DNA of 37,450 nt from an archaeon (GCA_029850555.1 JARCRS010000107.1:1-37450); one strand, 5' to 3'; shown: positions 26,259 to 35,810, numbered from the stretch's first letter. A program made the numbers and translations. The notes: generated by a model from the letters alone, not told the origin.

Positions 26259-27050
26259 TTAGTAAGCATCATCGTCGAATGAAGGAGGCCGCTTCTCATT
26301 GAAGGCACGTACTCCTTCAATCCTGTCGGGATGGTTGGCTGTACGATAATAACTGTCTAATGCACCCTCTATTGCTTGCTCCCTCGGGAGATCCATTCCA
26401 AGATAGAACGATCTCTTTGCCATTCTAACTGCAAAAGGCGAGTTCTTTGAGATCATCCTTGCAGCTTGCAACACGTCGCTTAGTAGATTCGCTTGTGAGC
26501 AGATTTTATTGACTAGTCCATATTCAAAGGCCTCTTGAGCTGTGACATGTTTCCCAGTCAAAAGGAGCTCGATTGCGATTGCCCGGGGAATTAGACGACC
26601 TAACAATTGCGTTCCCCCAACTCCTGGTATTATTCCTCTTGTAACCTCTGGTAATCCAAACCGAGCATTTTCCGAGCTGTATATTATATCGCCGCTCATA
26701 GCAAGCTCACATCCGCCGCCCAAAGCATATCCGTTCACTGCGCAAATAACAGGTCGAGGACAATGGCGAATTTTCCAATGTACTTGTTCAAAGAGACGAT
26801 GCTGCTTTGCCCACATATCATCCGTCATCCCTTCTCGCTCCTTAAAATCGCCGCCTGTACAGAATGAACGCGTGCCACTTCCCGTAATGATTACTACTCG
26901 AGTGATTGGTTCGCCGTTAATCCTGTCGAAACTGTCACCCAACCTTTGTGCTAGCTCGGTGTTGAACGCATTCATCACTTCGGGTCGATTCAATGTTAAT
27001 TGAACTATCCGGCCATCATCGAATGAATGAGAGAGGAGAATGTCATCCAT
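26259..27050 (-). CDS. Enoyl-CoA hydratase/isomerase (crotonase) family
   Basis: The 263-residue crotonase has FCTGGDFKER (oxyanion-hole region) and GYALGGGCELAMSGDIIY. FGLPEVTRGIIPGVGGTQLL and GLVNKI follow. Both catalytic glutamates are present, Glu115 and Glu135, exactly twenty residues apart as in rat enoyl-CoA hydratase. A hydratase function is thus well supported. The gene lies opposite the CoA-transferase (16 bases between their ends) and is divergent from the lyase gene at 27215. With the acyl-CoA dehydrogenase it could form a beta-oxidation-like step. Confidence 0.9.
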   Translation of the reverse strand: MDDILLSHSFDDGRIVQLTLNRPEVMNAFNTELAQRLGDSFDRINGEPITRVVIITGSGTRSFCTGGDFKEREGMTDDMWAKQHRLFEQVHWKIRHCPRPVICAVNGYALGGGCELAMSGDIIYSSENARFGLPEVTRGIIPGVGGTQLLGRLIPRAIAIELLLTGKHVTAQEAFEYGLVNKICSQANLLSDVLQAARMISKNSPFAVRMAKRSFYLGMDLPREQAIEGALDSYYRTANHPDRIEGVRAFNEKRPPSFDDDAY

Positions 27051-27214
27051 GGAGACTCAATTCAGTCTGGTCAGAGCTGACTAATGTACTTTTGATTAGG
27101 TGCTTAGTGACCATTCTGACTGCAAAAGATCTGAAACACGACTAGCTGAGCGACTGTGCTTGTTCGAAAGTAAGATCTTGCAATTAAAATGATTTTAATT
27201 GGTTCGCCTCTTGA

Positions 27215-28282
27215 ATGACTACGATGCCGATCATAAAAGATGACACTCTGAGGGAGGGAATGCAAACGCCTGGAGTCATGTTTACTCCCAAGGAAAAGAT
27301 GGAGATTGCAACGAGATTGGTACGGTGTGGCCTCAGAAGACTCTTGGTATCTTATGCGCCAGCTCATTCTAGCGAGGTCATTTTCACGTCGGACCTTGTG
27401 GAGAGAACAAAGACCCAGAATGTCCAAGTCTTTAGCCTAGGTCGTGGCATAAAGGAGGATGTTGATGTAATAGCTTCTACTGGTGCGAATATCTCCATTA
27501 CTACGCCATTTGATGGAACGTATAGCAAAACCCTTGATGCCGCAAGATATAGCAAGGATAGATACCCGGATAGATTGTTGACCGTTGGTCTCACAGATGT
27601 CGCAAGCTATTCCAACAATAGCTTAGCGGATGTTGCAAAAGAATTTGACAAGGCTGGCGTAGATTTTCTTGAGCTTCCGGATACAACAGGCAAACTTCAT
27701 CCATCCAGGTACGGCCAGATCATAAGAGATGTCCGAAAACAAATAACCGCAAAAATAGCTGTGCACTGCCACAATGATTATGGGCTTAGTATTGCAAATA
27801 GCTTAGCTGGAATCGAAGCTGGTGCTGATGAGATAGATGCAACAGTCCTGGGGCTAGGTGAGAGAAATGGCATCGCAGATTTGCTGATTATAGCAAAGTC
27901 GCTTGAATTACAAGGCGTCAGGACAGGTGTGGATGTACCTGGTCTTGAGGAGATTTACCAATTTGTGAACGACTTGTTCAGATCTAAGACCAAAAATTCG
28001 GTCTTGAATGACAGGTACCCTGTCATTGGTTCATTCCTCAAAGTTCACACCGCCGGCACGCACGCGACTAATGTAAACAAATTCGCGGGAGCTTATTCTG
28101 TGAATGTCTACTGTGGTCGTTCGCTTGTCAAATCGATTCTATCCGAGTATCGGATTTTTTTGAGAGAAGACCAGCTGTCTCGACTTGTGACAGCGATCAA
28201 GGATCTATCAGCCGCTGAGGGCAGGGTTTTGAGCTATGACGAAGTGGTGTCCTTGTCGAGAAAAATCTCTTCGGCAAAATGA
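27215..28282 (+). CDS. DRE-TIM metallolyase, second type (HMG-CoA lyase/HOA aldolase-like)
   Basis: The 355-residue protein has DDTLREGMQTPGV (Asp9/Asp10, Arg13, Glu14) and the HCHNDYGLSIANSLA metal site (His184, His186). The loop VLGLGERNGIADL follows. It is only distantly related to the 20238 protein: the C-terminal part lacks the KGSG segment and ends KDLSAAEGRVLSYDEVV. The family includes HMG-CoA lyase and 2-isopropylmalate/homocitrate synthases. A retro-aldol or Claisen role, cleaving the hydroxyacyl-CoA produced by the hydratases, is inferred. An AT-rich box (about 27190-27199) gives leaderless spacing to the ATG. Confidence 0.8.
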   Translation: MTTMPIIKDDTLREGMQTPGVMFTPKEKMEIATRLVRCGLRRLLVSYAPAHSSEVIFTSDLVERTKTQNVQVFSLGRGIKEDVDVIASTGANISITTPFDGTYSKTLDAARYSKDRYPDRLLTVGLTDVASYSNNSLADVAKEFDKAGVDFLELPDTTGKLHPSRYGQIIRDVRKQITAKIAVHCHNDYGLSIANSLAGIEAGADEIDATVLGLGERNGIADLLIIAKSLELQGVRTGVDVPGLEEIYQFVNDLFRSKTKNSVLNDRYPVIGSFLKVHTAGTHATNVNKFAGAYSVNVYCGRSLVKSILSEYRIFLREDQLSRLVTAIKDLSAAEGRVLSYDEVVSLSRKISSAK

Positions 28283-28417
28283 TTCGGTTTTTGAGCAGTC
28301 TGAGAGGAAGACTTTGAATACCGCGCTCAAGTTCTTATGATACCATTTCGTTCTCAAATTTACAAATATGCGAATAATCGTGCTTCACAGAATTAAAATT
28401 TCAAGTGACTAGTTTTT

Positions 28418-29818
28418 TTGGCTTCTAGCTTCCCACGTCTTGATTTGATAGTTGTTGGCGGTGGAAATGCAGGTCTTTGCGCTGCAATGTCAGCTGCCGA
28501 CACTGGAAAGAGTGTTTTGCTTTTAGAAAGAGCACCCGAAGAATGGAGAGGCGGGAACTCAAAATATACGCGCGACATTAGGTGTTGCCAAGAACCTGAT
28601 GAATTTGCAACTGGCAGATACGGCGAGGAAGAATTCCTAGATGACCTTCTGAGAGTGACTCACAAAGAGACAAATTTAGAACTTGCAAACCTTACCGTAC
28701 ACGAATCAAACACGATTCCGAGTTGGATGGAGAAGCATGGAGTGACTTGGCAAAAGCCCCTCAAAGGCACGCTTGGTCTATCAAGGACAAATCGTTTCTT
28801 CATGGGTGGAGGGAAGGCACTCGTCAACACTTACTATCAACACTGCAAAAAAAGCGGGGTGAATATCCTGTACAATGCTAGAGTAGAAGACATTGCGATC
28901 GGAGATGATGGTTCTTTCAAAAATATCGTTGTGAATAATGGCGCGTCCTCGAGGTTAGAATACAGCTCAAATTCCTTGATTGTCGCAGCAGGAGGATTCG
29001 AAGCAAATATCGAGTGGCACAAAAAATACTGGAACGGAGCAGCTGACAATTTCATAATTCGTGGATCCAAATTCAACGATGGACTCGTTCTCAAGACACT
29101 CGTTAATCTAGGAGTTCGCGCCGTCGGGAATCCAAAACAGTTCCATGCGATTGGAGTTGATGCTAGATCGCCCAAATTTGAAGGAGGCATTATCACAAGA
29201 ATCGATTCTATCCCATTCAGTATCGTTGTAAACAAGTTTGGAAAGAGATTCTATGATGAGGGAGAGGATCTATGGCCGAAGAGGTATGCGATATGGGGAA
29301 AGCTGATTGCTGAACAACCAAATCAAATAGCTTATTCGGTGTTTGATTCCAAAACTCTTGAAAACTTTCTTCCAACTATGTACGCACCAAATAAGGCAGA
29401 CTCGATTTCCGGGCTCGCTGGATTGATTGGGTTGGAATCGTCTTCGCTTGAAGAGACGGTCAAAAATTACAACAATCACATTGATGGAGTCGGTAGATTC
29501 AACCCTTCGGTTTTGGATGATTGTAAGACGATCGGATTAGACCCGCCAAAATCGCACTGGGCACTCAAGATAGACAGTCCACCATTCTACGCGTATACTC
29601 TTAGGCCAGGAATTACTTTCACCTACCTCGGAGTCGCAGTTGATTCTTCAGCAAGAATCCTGATGAGCGATGGGAAGCCGATCAACAACATGTACGCTGC
29701 AGGAGAAATTATGGCTGGCAACATCTTGACACAGGGATACCTTGCAGGTTTTGGTCTTACAATAGGAACTGTGTTTGGCCGTATAGCTGGTGAACGAGCA
29801 GCGAGCAAGCAATCATGA
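28418..29818 (+). CDS. tcuA: FAD-dependent dehydrogenase, tricarballylate dehydrogenase (TcuA)-like
   Basis: The 466-residue flavoprotein opens LIVVGGGNAGLCAAMSAADT, and LLLERAPEEWRGGNSKYTRD is the TcuA-type variant of the FAD site. Further family segments are FFMGGGKALVNTYY, LIVAAGGFEAN and MYAAGEIMAGNILTQGYLAG. The length and the GGN-S-K/R-x-T-R-x-I-R segment fit TcuA, which oxidises tricarballylate to cis-aconitate, more than fumarate reductase. The substrate may differ in this organism. It starts at TTG 28418 and overlaps the downstream tcuB-like gene by four bases (ATGA), showing translational coupling. Confidence 0.8.
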   Translation: MASSFPRLDLIVVGGGNAGLCAAMSAADTGKSVLLLERAPEEWRGGNSKYTRDIRCCQEPDEFATGRYGEEEFLDDLLRVTHKETNLELANLTVHESNTIPSWMEKHGVTWQKPLKGTLGLSRTNRFFMGGGKALVNTYYQHCKKSGVNILYNARVEDIAIGDDGSFKNIVVNNGASSRLEYSSNSLIVAAGGFEANIEWHKKYWNGAADNFIIRGSKFNDGLVLKTLVNLGVRAVGNPKQFHAIGVDARSPKFEGGIITRIDSIPFSIVVNKFGKRFYDEGEDLWPKRYAIWGKLIAEQPNQIAYSVFDSKTLENFLPTMYAPNKADSISGLAGLIGLESSSLEETVKNYNNHIDGVGRFNPSVLDDCKTIGLDPPKSHWALKIDSPPFYAYTLRPGITFTYLGVAVDSSARILMSDGKPINNMYAAGEIMAGNILTQGYLAGFGLTIGTVFGRIAGERAASKQS

Positions 29819-30963
29819 GTGCACTAGATATATTCAAGGAGGGGGCACGCCAGTTTACGATATGCAACGCCTGCAGATACTGTGAAGGTTTCTGCCCAGT
29901 ATGGCCCGTCATGGAAAGGCGTACTCAATTTGGAAAAAATGATCTCTATTATATGGCAAATATATGTCACGATTGCAAAGCGTGTTACTATGCTTGTCCA
30001 TACACTGAGCCGAACGAGCAAAAGGTCAATATCCCAGAGATTCTAAGCAGACTGAGACTTGCGTCGTACAAAGAGTACGCAACCCCACGCTTCTTATCAG
30101 GGTACTTTGGGCGACACAAAGAATTCTTTGCCTTTACTGCAATAGCATCGGTTTTTGCAATTACTATCTTTGCATTATTGATTGGCGATCCGACAAGGTT
30201 GTTTACTCCGCATCCAGAAGCTGGTTCATTCTATGACATCTTTCCATATTTTGTCATAGTTACCGCAGGTGTAATAATAGGTGTCTATGTTATTTCTAAT
30301 TATCTGTACAATATTGTGAGATTCTATAAGGCTATCAAAGTGAACGGAGCAAAGTTCAGTGTTAGAGCGGCTCTTGTAGCAGCTAGTGATGTCTTCTGGC
30401 ACAACGGTTTCAAGGGAGGGTGGCTAATCAAGGACAAAAAAGCGGGATGCTATCACGAGGAAACGACCCCTTCTTACACGTTCCTCATGCTGCACGCCCT
30501 GATATTCTATGGTTTTATTGCCGCCCTAATTTCGACAATCATCGCTGCAATATACCAAGATGTCTTTGCGATTCTTCCTCCTTATCCCGTCCTAAGCCTG
30601 CCAGTATTCTTCGGAATAGTAGGAGGTATCTGCATGACAATAGGAACTCTTGCCTTTTTTGTACTACAGAGCAAGCCTGATATCAGACCAATTTTCAAGA
30701 ATATGAGCACTCTGGATCATGCATTCTTGTTCACGCTTGCATTGGTGTCAATAACCGGCTTTCTCACATTGATCTTTCGTTCTAGCGCACTATTGGGAAT
30801 GATGTTCACTTTTCACTTGGGATTCGTCCTATTGCTTTTCGTGACCGCGCCGTACGGAAAGTTCGTGCATTTTACCTACAGATACACGACATTAGTTGTT
30901 ACACGGATCGAGGAAAGAAAAGGCTCGGTTAGGCAAGAGCTGAATCTGGACTCCGATGACTAA
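29815..30963 (+). CDS. tcuB: TcuB/CitB-like iron-sulfur membrane electron-transfer protein
   Basis: The 382-residue protein carries two cysteine clusters for [4Fe-4S] centres: C17NACRYCEGFC27P and C51HDCKACYYAC61P. About five to six membrane segments follow (for example FFAFTAIASVFAITIFALLI, and FGIVGGICMTIGTLAFF). Histidines in and near these segments could ligate haem, as reported for TcuB. In tricarballylate users TcuB passes electrons from reduced TcuA to the membrane quinone pool, and the four-base overlap with the tcuA-like gene supports the same role here. The last third contains FHLGFV, whose 19-base coding segment also occurs at 3453-3471. Confidence 0.82.
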   Translation: MSALDIFKEGARQFTICNACRYCEGFCPVWPVMERRTQFGKNDLYYMANICHDCKACYYACPYTEPNEQKVNIPEILSRLRLASYKEYATPRFLSGYFGRHKEFFAFTAIASVFAITIFALLIGDPTRLFTPHPEAGSFYDIFPYFVIVTAGVIIGVYVISNYLYNIVRFYKAIKVNGAKFSVRAALVAASDVFWHNGFKGGWLIKDKKAGCYHEETTPSYTFLMLHALIFYGFIAALISTIIAAIYQDVFAILPPYPVLSLPVFFGIVGGICMTIGTLAFFVLQSKPDIRPIFKNMSTLDHAFLFTLALVSITGFLTLIFRSSALLGMMFTFHLGFVLLLFVTAPYGKFVHFTYRYTTLVVTRIEERKGSVRQELNLDSDD

Positions 30964-31051
30964 AGGTACGCGCCAAATCTCGGTTGCAAGAACCTGAGAA
31001 ACCAAATGACCTTTTCCTAAAAGCTCGCATATCTCCTATATCTTAGTCCTA

Positions 31052-32761
31052 TCACAAGGTAGCGTTAATGCTGTGAACGTAACTGATACTATCATTCACC
31101 TTCTGAATCTCTTTCTTAGTTTGTGTTAGTTCCTCCTTCTCCTCTTCGGGCTCTAGACCATACACGTACCTCTTTCCTCGGACAACCGAGGCGATAGCCG
31201 CGATGAAGGCGAGTGTCGCATTGAGATAGATCGCGGTTCTAAGAGAGGACATGAATGCCGGAGCAAACGCGTTTGGAAACCAGGACTTTCCAGTCAGTGT
31301 GGCTACCGTTCCTGCGCTCAGAGATCCCGTGAGACTATGCGGAAGCGAGCTCAAGATGGTCTGCATCGGATTATATCCGAGAAAAGCGGCGAAGAGTGCC
31401 GATGTCGGTGGAATGTGCTGAAAGACAGATGCGCCTAATTGAGGAGCTCCAACGCTAGAAGCTGCGCTTGCAAGATATCCAGCAAGATTGCTGGAAAGTA
31501 CAAGAGTTACTATGGTAAAGAGAATACTCGTACCTATTGTCGTTCCTGTATTCAGCAGTGTTGTCCTCATCCCAGCAGCAGCCCCCCTGTTTTGCGGCGG
31601 GACGGAATTCATTATCGAAGTTATATTCGGGGAGGAGAACATCCCCATCCCTATCCCCATTGCAAAAATCATTATTGCAAAGCTTGGGTAGTAAAAGTCG
31701 TAGGGTAGTGTGGAAAGAAGGAGGAAGGCAGATCCGGTGATTATCATCCCAAGCGTGGAAAAGCCGCGTGCACCGTACCTATCGGAGAGATATCCGCTCA
31801 ATGGTCCCATGAATACAAAGCCCAGAGAAAACGGGATGATGTATATTCCAGCCCAGAAGGGCGTGTCCTGGTAGTTGATACCATGCAATGGCAACCAGAC
31901 TGCTTGGAGAAGAATTATCAGCATCAGCGTCACACCTCCTCGTGCAAGGGCTGCCAGAAAGTCCGCAAAGTTCCCCGCGGCGAATATCCTTCGCTTGAAA
32001 AGTTCCAGCCTGAACATTGGATCCTGTACGCGCATTTCGATGAAGGGGAACGCAGTAAGCAGAGCAAGTGAGGAAACAAGACCTGCAATTACGTACGGAT
32101 TTGACCATCCCATCGTAGATGTCCCATAAGGCACCAGTCCGTAAGTGAGGGAGATCAAGAGTATGATGAGTCCAGATCCGAAAGTTACGTTGCCAAAGAG
32201 ATCGATCTTCTGTCCTTTCTTGATCGTAGCTAACTCTTTGAGCTTGAAGTGAGCCCAGGCAGTGCCAAAGATTCCGAATGGCACGCTCACTAGGAAGACG
32301 TATCTCCAGTCGTAGGTTGCCAGTACTCCGCCAACCACTAATCCAAGAATTGATCCGGCTAGGACAGCAACCTGATTCAGCCCGAGAGCCTTTCCACGCT
32401 CGCTCGGTGGGAAAGCGTCTGTGAGTATCGCTGCGCTGTTAGAGAATAAGAATGCTCCGCCGATCCCTTGCACGACTCGAAACAAGATTAACTCTAAAGC
32501 TCCAATGTCTCCCGTGTTCGGAGTGAGGTAGAGAAGTATAGATCCCATAGTGTAGATTCCAAAACCAAGATTGTAGAGGCGAACGCGTCCAAAGATATCC
32601 GAGATACGACCGAATGACACGAGAAGAGTTGCAGTGACGATGCTGTACCCAAACAAAATCCATAGCAGGTAAGTGAATGAGGTTAGCGGATTGATCTGGA
32701 TACCACGGAAGATTGACGGTAGTGCGATGAGTACAATGTTAAGATCTATCGCGGCTAGCAA
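31052..32761 (-). CDS. MFS transporter, DHA2 (EmrB/QacA) 14-TM drug-type
   Basis: The 569-residue, 14-segment protein has motif [13 protein letters not shown] and the antiporter motif [16 protein letters not shown]1 [18 protein letters not shown] is typical of this family. The TTG at 32761 falls inside the expected first helix. The frame stays open to 32815 and reads [13 protein letters not shown], natural DHA2 N-terminal sequence, but it lacks ATG, GTG or TTG, so the start is damaged or unusual. A MarR-type regulator lies 112 bases upstream on the same strand, suggesting co-regulated drug or metabolite export. Confidence 0.85.
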   Translation of the reverse strand: MLAAIDLNIVLIALPSIFRGIQINPLTSFTYLLWILFGYSIVTATLLVSFGRISDIFGRVRLYNLGFGIYTMGSILLYLTPNTGDIGALELILFRVVQGIGGAFLFSNSAAILTDAFPPSERGKALGLNQVAVLAGSILGLVVGGVLATYDWRYVFLVSVPFGIFGTAWAHFKLKELATIKKGQKIDLFGNVTFGSGLIILLISLTYGLVPYGTSTMGWSNPYVIAGLVSSLALLTAFPFIEMRVQDPMFRLELFKRRIFAAGNFADFLAALARGGVTLMLIILLQAVWLPLHGINYQDTPFWAGIYIIPFSLGFVFMGPLSGYLSDRYGARGFSTLGMIITGSAFLLLSTLPYDFYYPSFAIMIFAMGIGMGMFSSPNITSIMNSVPPQNRGAAAGMRTTLLNTGTTIGTSILFTIVTLVLSSNLAGYLASAASSVGAPQLGASVFQHIPPTSALFAAFLGYNPMQTILSSLPHSLTGSLSAGTVATLTGKSWFPNAFAPAFMSSLRTAIYLNATLAFIAAIASVVRGKRYVYGLEPEEEKEELTQTKKEIQKVNDSISYVHSINATL

Positions 32762-32873
32762 TGTTCCAAGTGTGGTGTTTGTGAGTGCTATCCATTTGTA
32801 TTGCGTGTTACTGTTTCACTTTTCTTTTTTTCTTGAGACGAGAGAGCGCGTGTACGAGGGAAAAAGTGCGATC

Positions 32874-33419
32874 CTATTGTCTGATCACATATTGTGGGAT
32901 TGCGAGTTCTTGCAAAGTACGGCTTTTTTGTTTTCCAAGAGGACGATCATCCTCTTGATTTTCTAGTATTCTATTTCTTATCTTGCTAGTATCTGCTATC
33001 AAATTCTTCAGTTCCTCTGCAGGCAACCCACGCATTAGCTCGGCAATCTGCTTCCGGTGTATTGCAGAGATTTTTTTCCACAAGGAACGACCTTTTTGCG
33101 TCAATCTTACCCTCACTATGCGACGATCCTCTGTTTCTCTTACGCGCTTCAAATAATGGCCCTTCTCTAGATTGTCGACTATCTGTGTGATATTGGCATA
33201 CGTCACTATCAGATCTTTTCCGATCTCATTCATTGCAAGAGATCCTATTTGTGATTGCCCTATAGCTCGTAATACCGAGTACTGGGGAGGCGTGAGGCCG
33301 TAGCGCCTGAGGTCAGAGTTGACTTTGGCGTACACTACTTTATACGTGTCCCTGAGGCTGCGCCACGCTTTCAACTCAAGACTATCGCTTTCTTCTTCTC
33401 CTTGCAAAGTTAAAATCAC
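32874..33419 (-). CDS. MarR-family transcription regulator
   Basis: The 181-residue protein has the MarR winged helix. Landmarks are LTPPQYSVLRAIGQS, LAMNEIGKDLIVTYANITQI, VDNLEKGHYLKRV and the wing ETEDRRIVRVRLTQKGRSLW. The C-terminal helices give the dimer interface. It starts at ATG 33419 on the minus strand and precedes the DHA2 exporter, a common arrangement in which the regulator represses the exporter and itself until a ligand binds. Confidence 0.88.
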   Translation of the reverse strand: MILTLQGEEESDSLELKAWRSLRDTYKVVYAKVNSDLRRYGLTPPQYSVLRAIGQSQIGSLAMNEIGKDLIVTYANITQIVDNLEKGHYLKRVRETEDRRIVRVRLTQKGRSLWKKISAIHRKQIAELMRGLPAEELKNLIADTSKIRNRILENQEDDRPLGKQKSRTLQELAIPQYVIRQ

Positions 33420-33462
33420 AGAGCCATCTAGTTTAATCTTAAATGATTGAAGTCTAAAATAT

Positions 33463-33499
33463 ATTGATATTTATTATCGTCGGTTGAAGCAAAATATCA
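33463..33499 (-). promoter_or_regulatory. Inverted repeat upstream of the MarR gene
   Basis: TTGATATTT (33463-33471) and AAATATCAA (33491-33499) form a perfect 9-base inverted repeat with a 19-base spacer. It sits 44-80 bases upstream of the MarR start in an AT-rich promoter zone (AAATATATTG). It is a candidate operator for the MarR protein. Confidence 0.45.
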
Positions 33500-34085
33500 A
33501 CAATATCACTATTCCATCTAACGACGCTTCCTTATGAAACCTAGCCGATATGTTCGTTCATTCCTACACCATTTTGTGTCATTCCGTTCAGGGAAAATCC
33601 CGGATCTTACCGGTCCTTCCCTAGGTTAAAATAACTCTCTTTGTATCCTTCCAACCAATCTAGACTTTACTAGTCCGTGGAATATGGTTGCAACCAATTC
33701 TAGTCTCTTTACGTTTCAGCCTTGAGAAAAGGGGCCTTGTTGTAACTTTTTATTCTGCTGGCGCTGTACTACTCACTTGCCCCAGACAAAAAAAATCTCG
33801 CGAAGCTATTGCGATTGGCGATTGAGACAAAAGTAAAATAAAAAAGGCTATAATTGTCAAAAAGTCATTGTGTTATTAATAACCGCATCATGTTTTATTC
33901 TGGACCAGAAATGTATACCCGCTCCGCATTAAAATCCGGCTACTGTATATCCGATGAAGGCCCTCGACTGGGAGTAAGACATACTGCATTTGCCGGCCTT
34001 GCCTAGATACGAGGAAACATATTCTTGTTCGGTTTGTCTTGTTGACAATCTGTTACCTGGTTTCGTCTCTTTCATCTCAATGTTG
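33500..34085. other. About 590-base stretch with no gene found
   Basis: I see no convincing ORF, tRNA or repeat array here. The sequence is AT-rich with mixed short frames. The next feature is the palindrome at 34086-34099. Confidence 0.5.
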
Positions 34086-34099
34086 TGAGTTTAAACTCA
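34086..34099 (+). promoter_or_regulatory. 14-bp palindrome with central TTTAAA before the methyltransferase gene
   Basis: TGAGTTTAAACTCA is perfectly self-complementary and contains a TATA-like TTTAAA. It lies 84 bases before the TTG start at 34183. It may combine a TATA box and operator, as at 3306-3319. Confidence 0.4.
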
Positions 34100-34182
34100 G
34101 TTAATTTGCCGAAAAGGCCTATGAAAGTTGACAACGCCCGTATTGTTTCCCGCAACTATTCCAATTTCAGTAGTTCAGTATC

Positions 34183-35118
34183 TTGGCTCAGCGGACAGTC
34201 TCGCATGGCACTAGGCACAAAATTATCTTCGGCAACTGCCAGGACATGCATGAAATTTCATCAGAGTCAATCCAGCTGACTGTTACTTCGCCCCCTTATT
34301 ACAACGCGCCATTTGATTACCCAGGCATGTACAAGGATTACGATGAGTATCTCAAAATGCTCTCCCGCGTATCTGATGAGCTCTACAGGGTTACGTCACA
34401 GGGGCGGGTAGTCTGTTTTGTAATTGACGATATGCTTGTTGACGGAGAAAAGATGCCCATAGTTGCAGACTGCACAACTATCATGCGCCAGACTGGCTTT
34501 AGGTACAGAGACAAGATTACTTGGGTAAAGCCAAAAGGGTATTCAAGGATAAGCCGGAGGTCCGGAGTACTAGTTCAACATCCTTATCCTATGTACTTCT
34601 ACCCAGACAACATCCAAGAGAGCGTTTTGATATTCCAGAAGGGTCGATTTGATTACCAGCTCATCAAAGAGATTGATGAAGAAACACTGGATTCATCTAG
34701 GATAGATAGCCACATGTTTAATGAAAATGAGTGGAATCTGTCGGTGTGGAACATTACAAATGTGCTTCCAACAAATAACGTTCTAGAGAAAGGGATCGCC
34801 GCATTCCCCGACGAACTTGCTTCGCGTTTGATACGTCTTTACTCATTTGCTCACGAGACAGTTTTGGATCCTTTCATGGGCTCAGGTACGACTGCGAAAT
34901 GTTCAGCAATGCTGGGCAGGAATTCAATCGGCTACGAATTAATTTTCGATCTCAAACAAAACATACTTGCAAAAGTCGGCGCCAATAGTTCCGCAAAGAT
35001 TTCATTCGAGCGCCGTATCGATGCGATTGCTCCGGAAATTATTGAAGAAAGCGAAGTTAAAGGTGCGAGACGCTCCTTAATTCCGGTAAGGAAAGTAGGG
35101 GACCACAGTCTACGCTAG
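34183..35118 (+). CDS. Solitary DNA methyltransferase, SPPY type (N4-cytosine or N6-adenine)
   Basis: The 311-residue protein has motif IV TSPPYYNAPFDYPG (Ser36-Tyr39) near the N-terminus and the AdoMet motif I LDPFMGSGTTAKCSAMLGR (about 228-246) near the C-terminus. This is the beta-class order of M.BamHI- or M.HinfI-like enzymes. SPPY is commonly linked to N4-cytosine methylation, though N6-adenine is possible. TTG 34183 is the first usable start after an in-frame stop at 34171. No restriction endonuclease gene is next to it, so it may be an orphan enzyme with a regulatory or protective role. Confidence 0.85.
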   Translation: MAQRTVSHGTRHKIIFGNCQDMHEISSESIQLTVTSPPYYNAPFDYPGMYKDYDEYLKMLSRVSDELYRVTSQGRVVCFVIDDMLVDGEKMPIVADCTTIMRQTGFRYRDKITWVKPKGYSRISRRSGVLVQHPYPMYFYPDNIQESVLIFQKGRFDYQLIKEIDEETLDSSRIDSHMFNENEWNLSVWNITNVLPTNNVLEKGIAAFPDELASRLIRLYSFAHETVLDPFMGSGTTAKCSAMLGRNSIGYELIFDLKQNILAKVGANSSAKISFERRIDAIAPEIIEESEVKGARRSLIPVRKVGDHSLR

Positions 35119-35150
35119 AGAGCAAGCTGGCTATTGATCCGAATTTCTTT

Positions 35151-35810
35151 CTATTCTTTAGTAAGAATTTCGACTTGAACTTTGGCATTCTTTTTGAAAT
35201 TTTCAGCGTCACTTTTTGAGCCTACTATCGTTCCCCAGTGCATCGGGATTACAATTTTTGGCTTGATTTTATCTGCAGCTTGAAGAGCTTCTTCAACTGT
35301 CATAACATACGTTCCGGAAACAGGAAGGAGGGCAATATCTGGCTTTAGATTATCCATCTCTGGAATCAAATCGCTGTCTCCAGTATGATAAATTGTCGCG
35401 CCGCTTTTTGTTTTTATGACATATCCCACTTTTCCATCTGCTTTTGGATGGAAAGGCTTGCCAGGTTCCCTGAATTTGTTTGTATTGTATGCGGGAATAG
35501 CTTTGACTTCATAGTCTCCTACCTTTACCGTGTCTCCTGGTTTGACTGTCCTTACATTTTCGGCGCCTGCCTTTTCAAGTTCCTCTTTGCAAGCTGGAAT
35601 GGCAATAACGATCGTATTTGGCTTTAGAACTTTTTTGATATCATCGGAATTGCAGTGATCAAAATGTTCATGAGAAATGAGCAGGTAGTCAGCGCGCGCT
35701 TCGTGATCTAGCTTGAACGGATCAATAACGAGTGTTTCAGAACCATTGTCCTGAATCTTGAAGCCATCATGACCGAGCCATGTGATTTTTACTCCATTAT
35801 GTTGATACAT
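35151..35810 (-). CDS. UPF0173 metal-dependent hydrolase (metallo-beta-lactamase fold)
   Basis: The 219-residue MBL-fold protein has ITWLGHDGFKI at the start and the metal site ISHEHFDHC (H-x-H-x-D-H). TIYHTGDSDLIPEMDNLKPD and IVIPMHWGTI supply the later metal ligands. The length and layout match UPF0173, whose physiological substrate is unknown. A TATA-like GATTTATGCG lies roughly 35-45 bases before the ATG at 35810. It ends 32 bases from the convergent methyltransferase gene. Confidence 0.88.
   Translation of the reverse strand: MYQHNGVKITWLGHDGFKIQDNGSETLVIDPFKLDHEARADYLLISHEHFDHCNSDDIKKVLKPNTIVIAIPACKEELEKAGAENVRTVKPGDTVKVGDYEVKAIPAYNTNKFREPGKPFHPKADGKVGYVIKTKSGATIYHTGDSDLIPEMDNLKPDIALLPVSGTYVMTVEEALQAADKIKPKIVIPMHWGTIVGSKSDAENFKKNAKVQVEILTKE

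Noticed and set aside
27104-27427. Minus-strand 107-residue ORF
   Set aside because: Overlaps the start of the DRE-TIM gene and the divergent promoter; composition is like a random frame.
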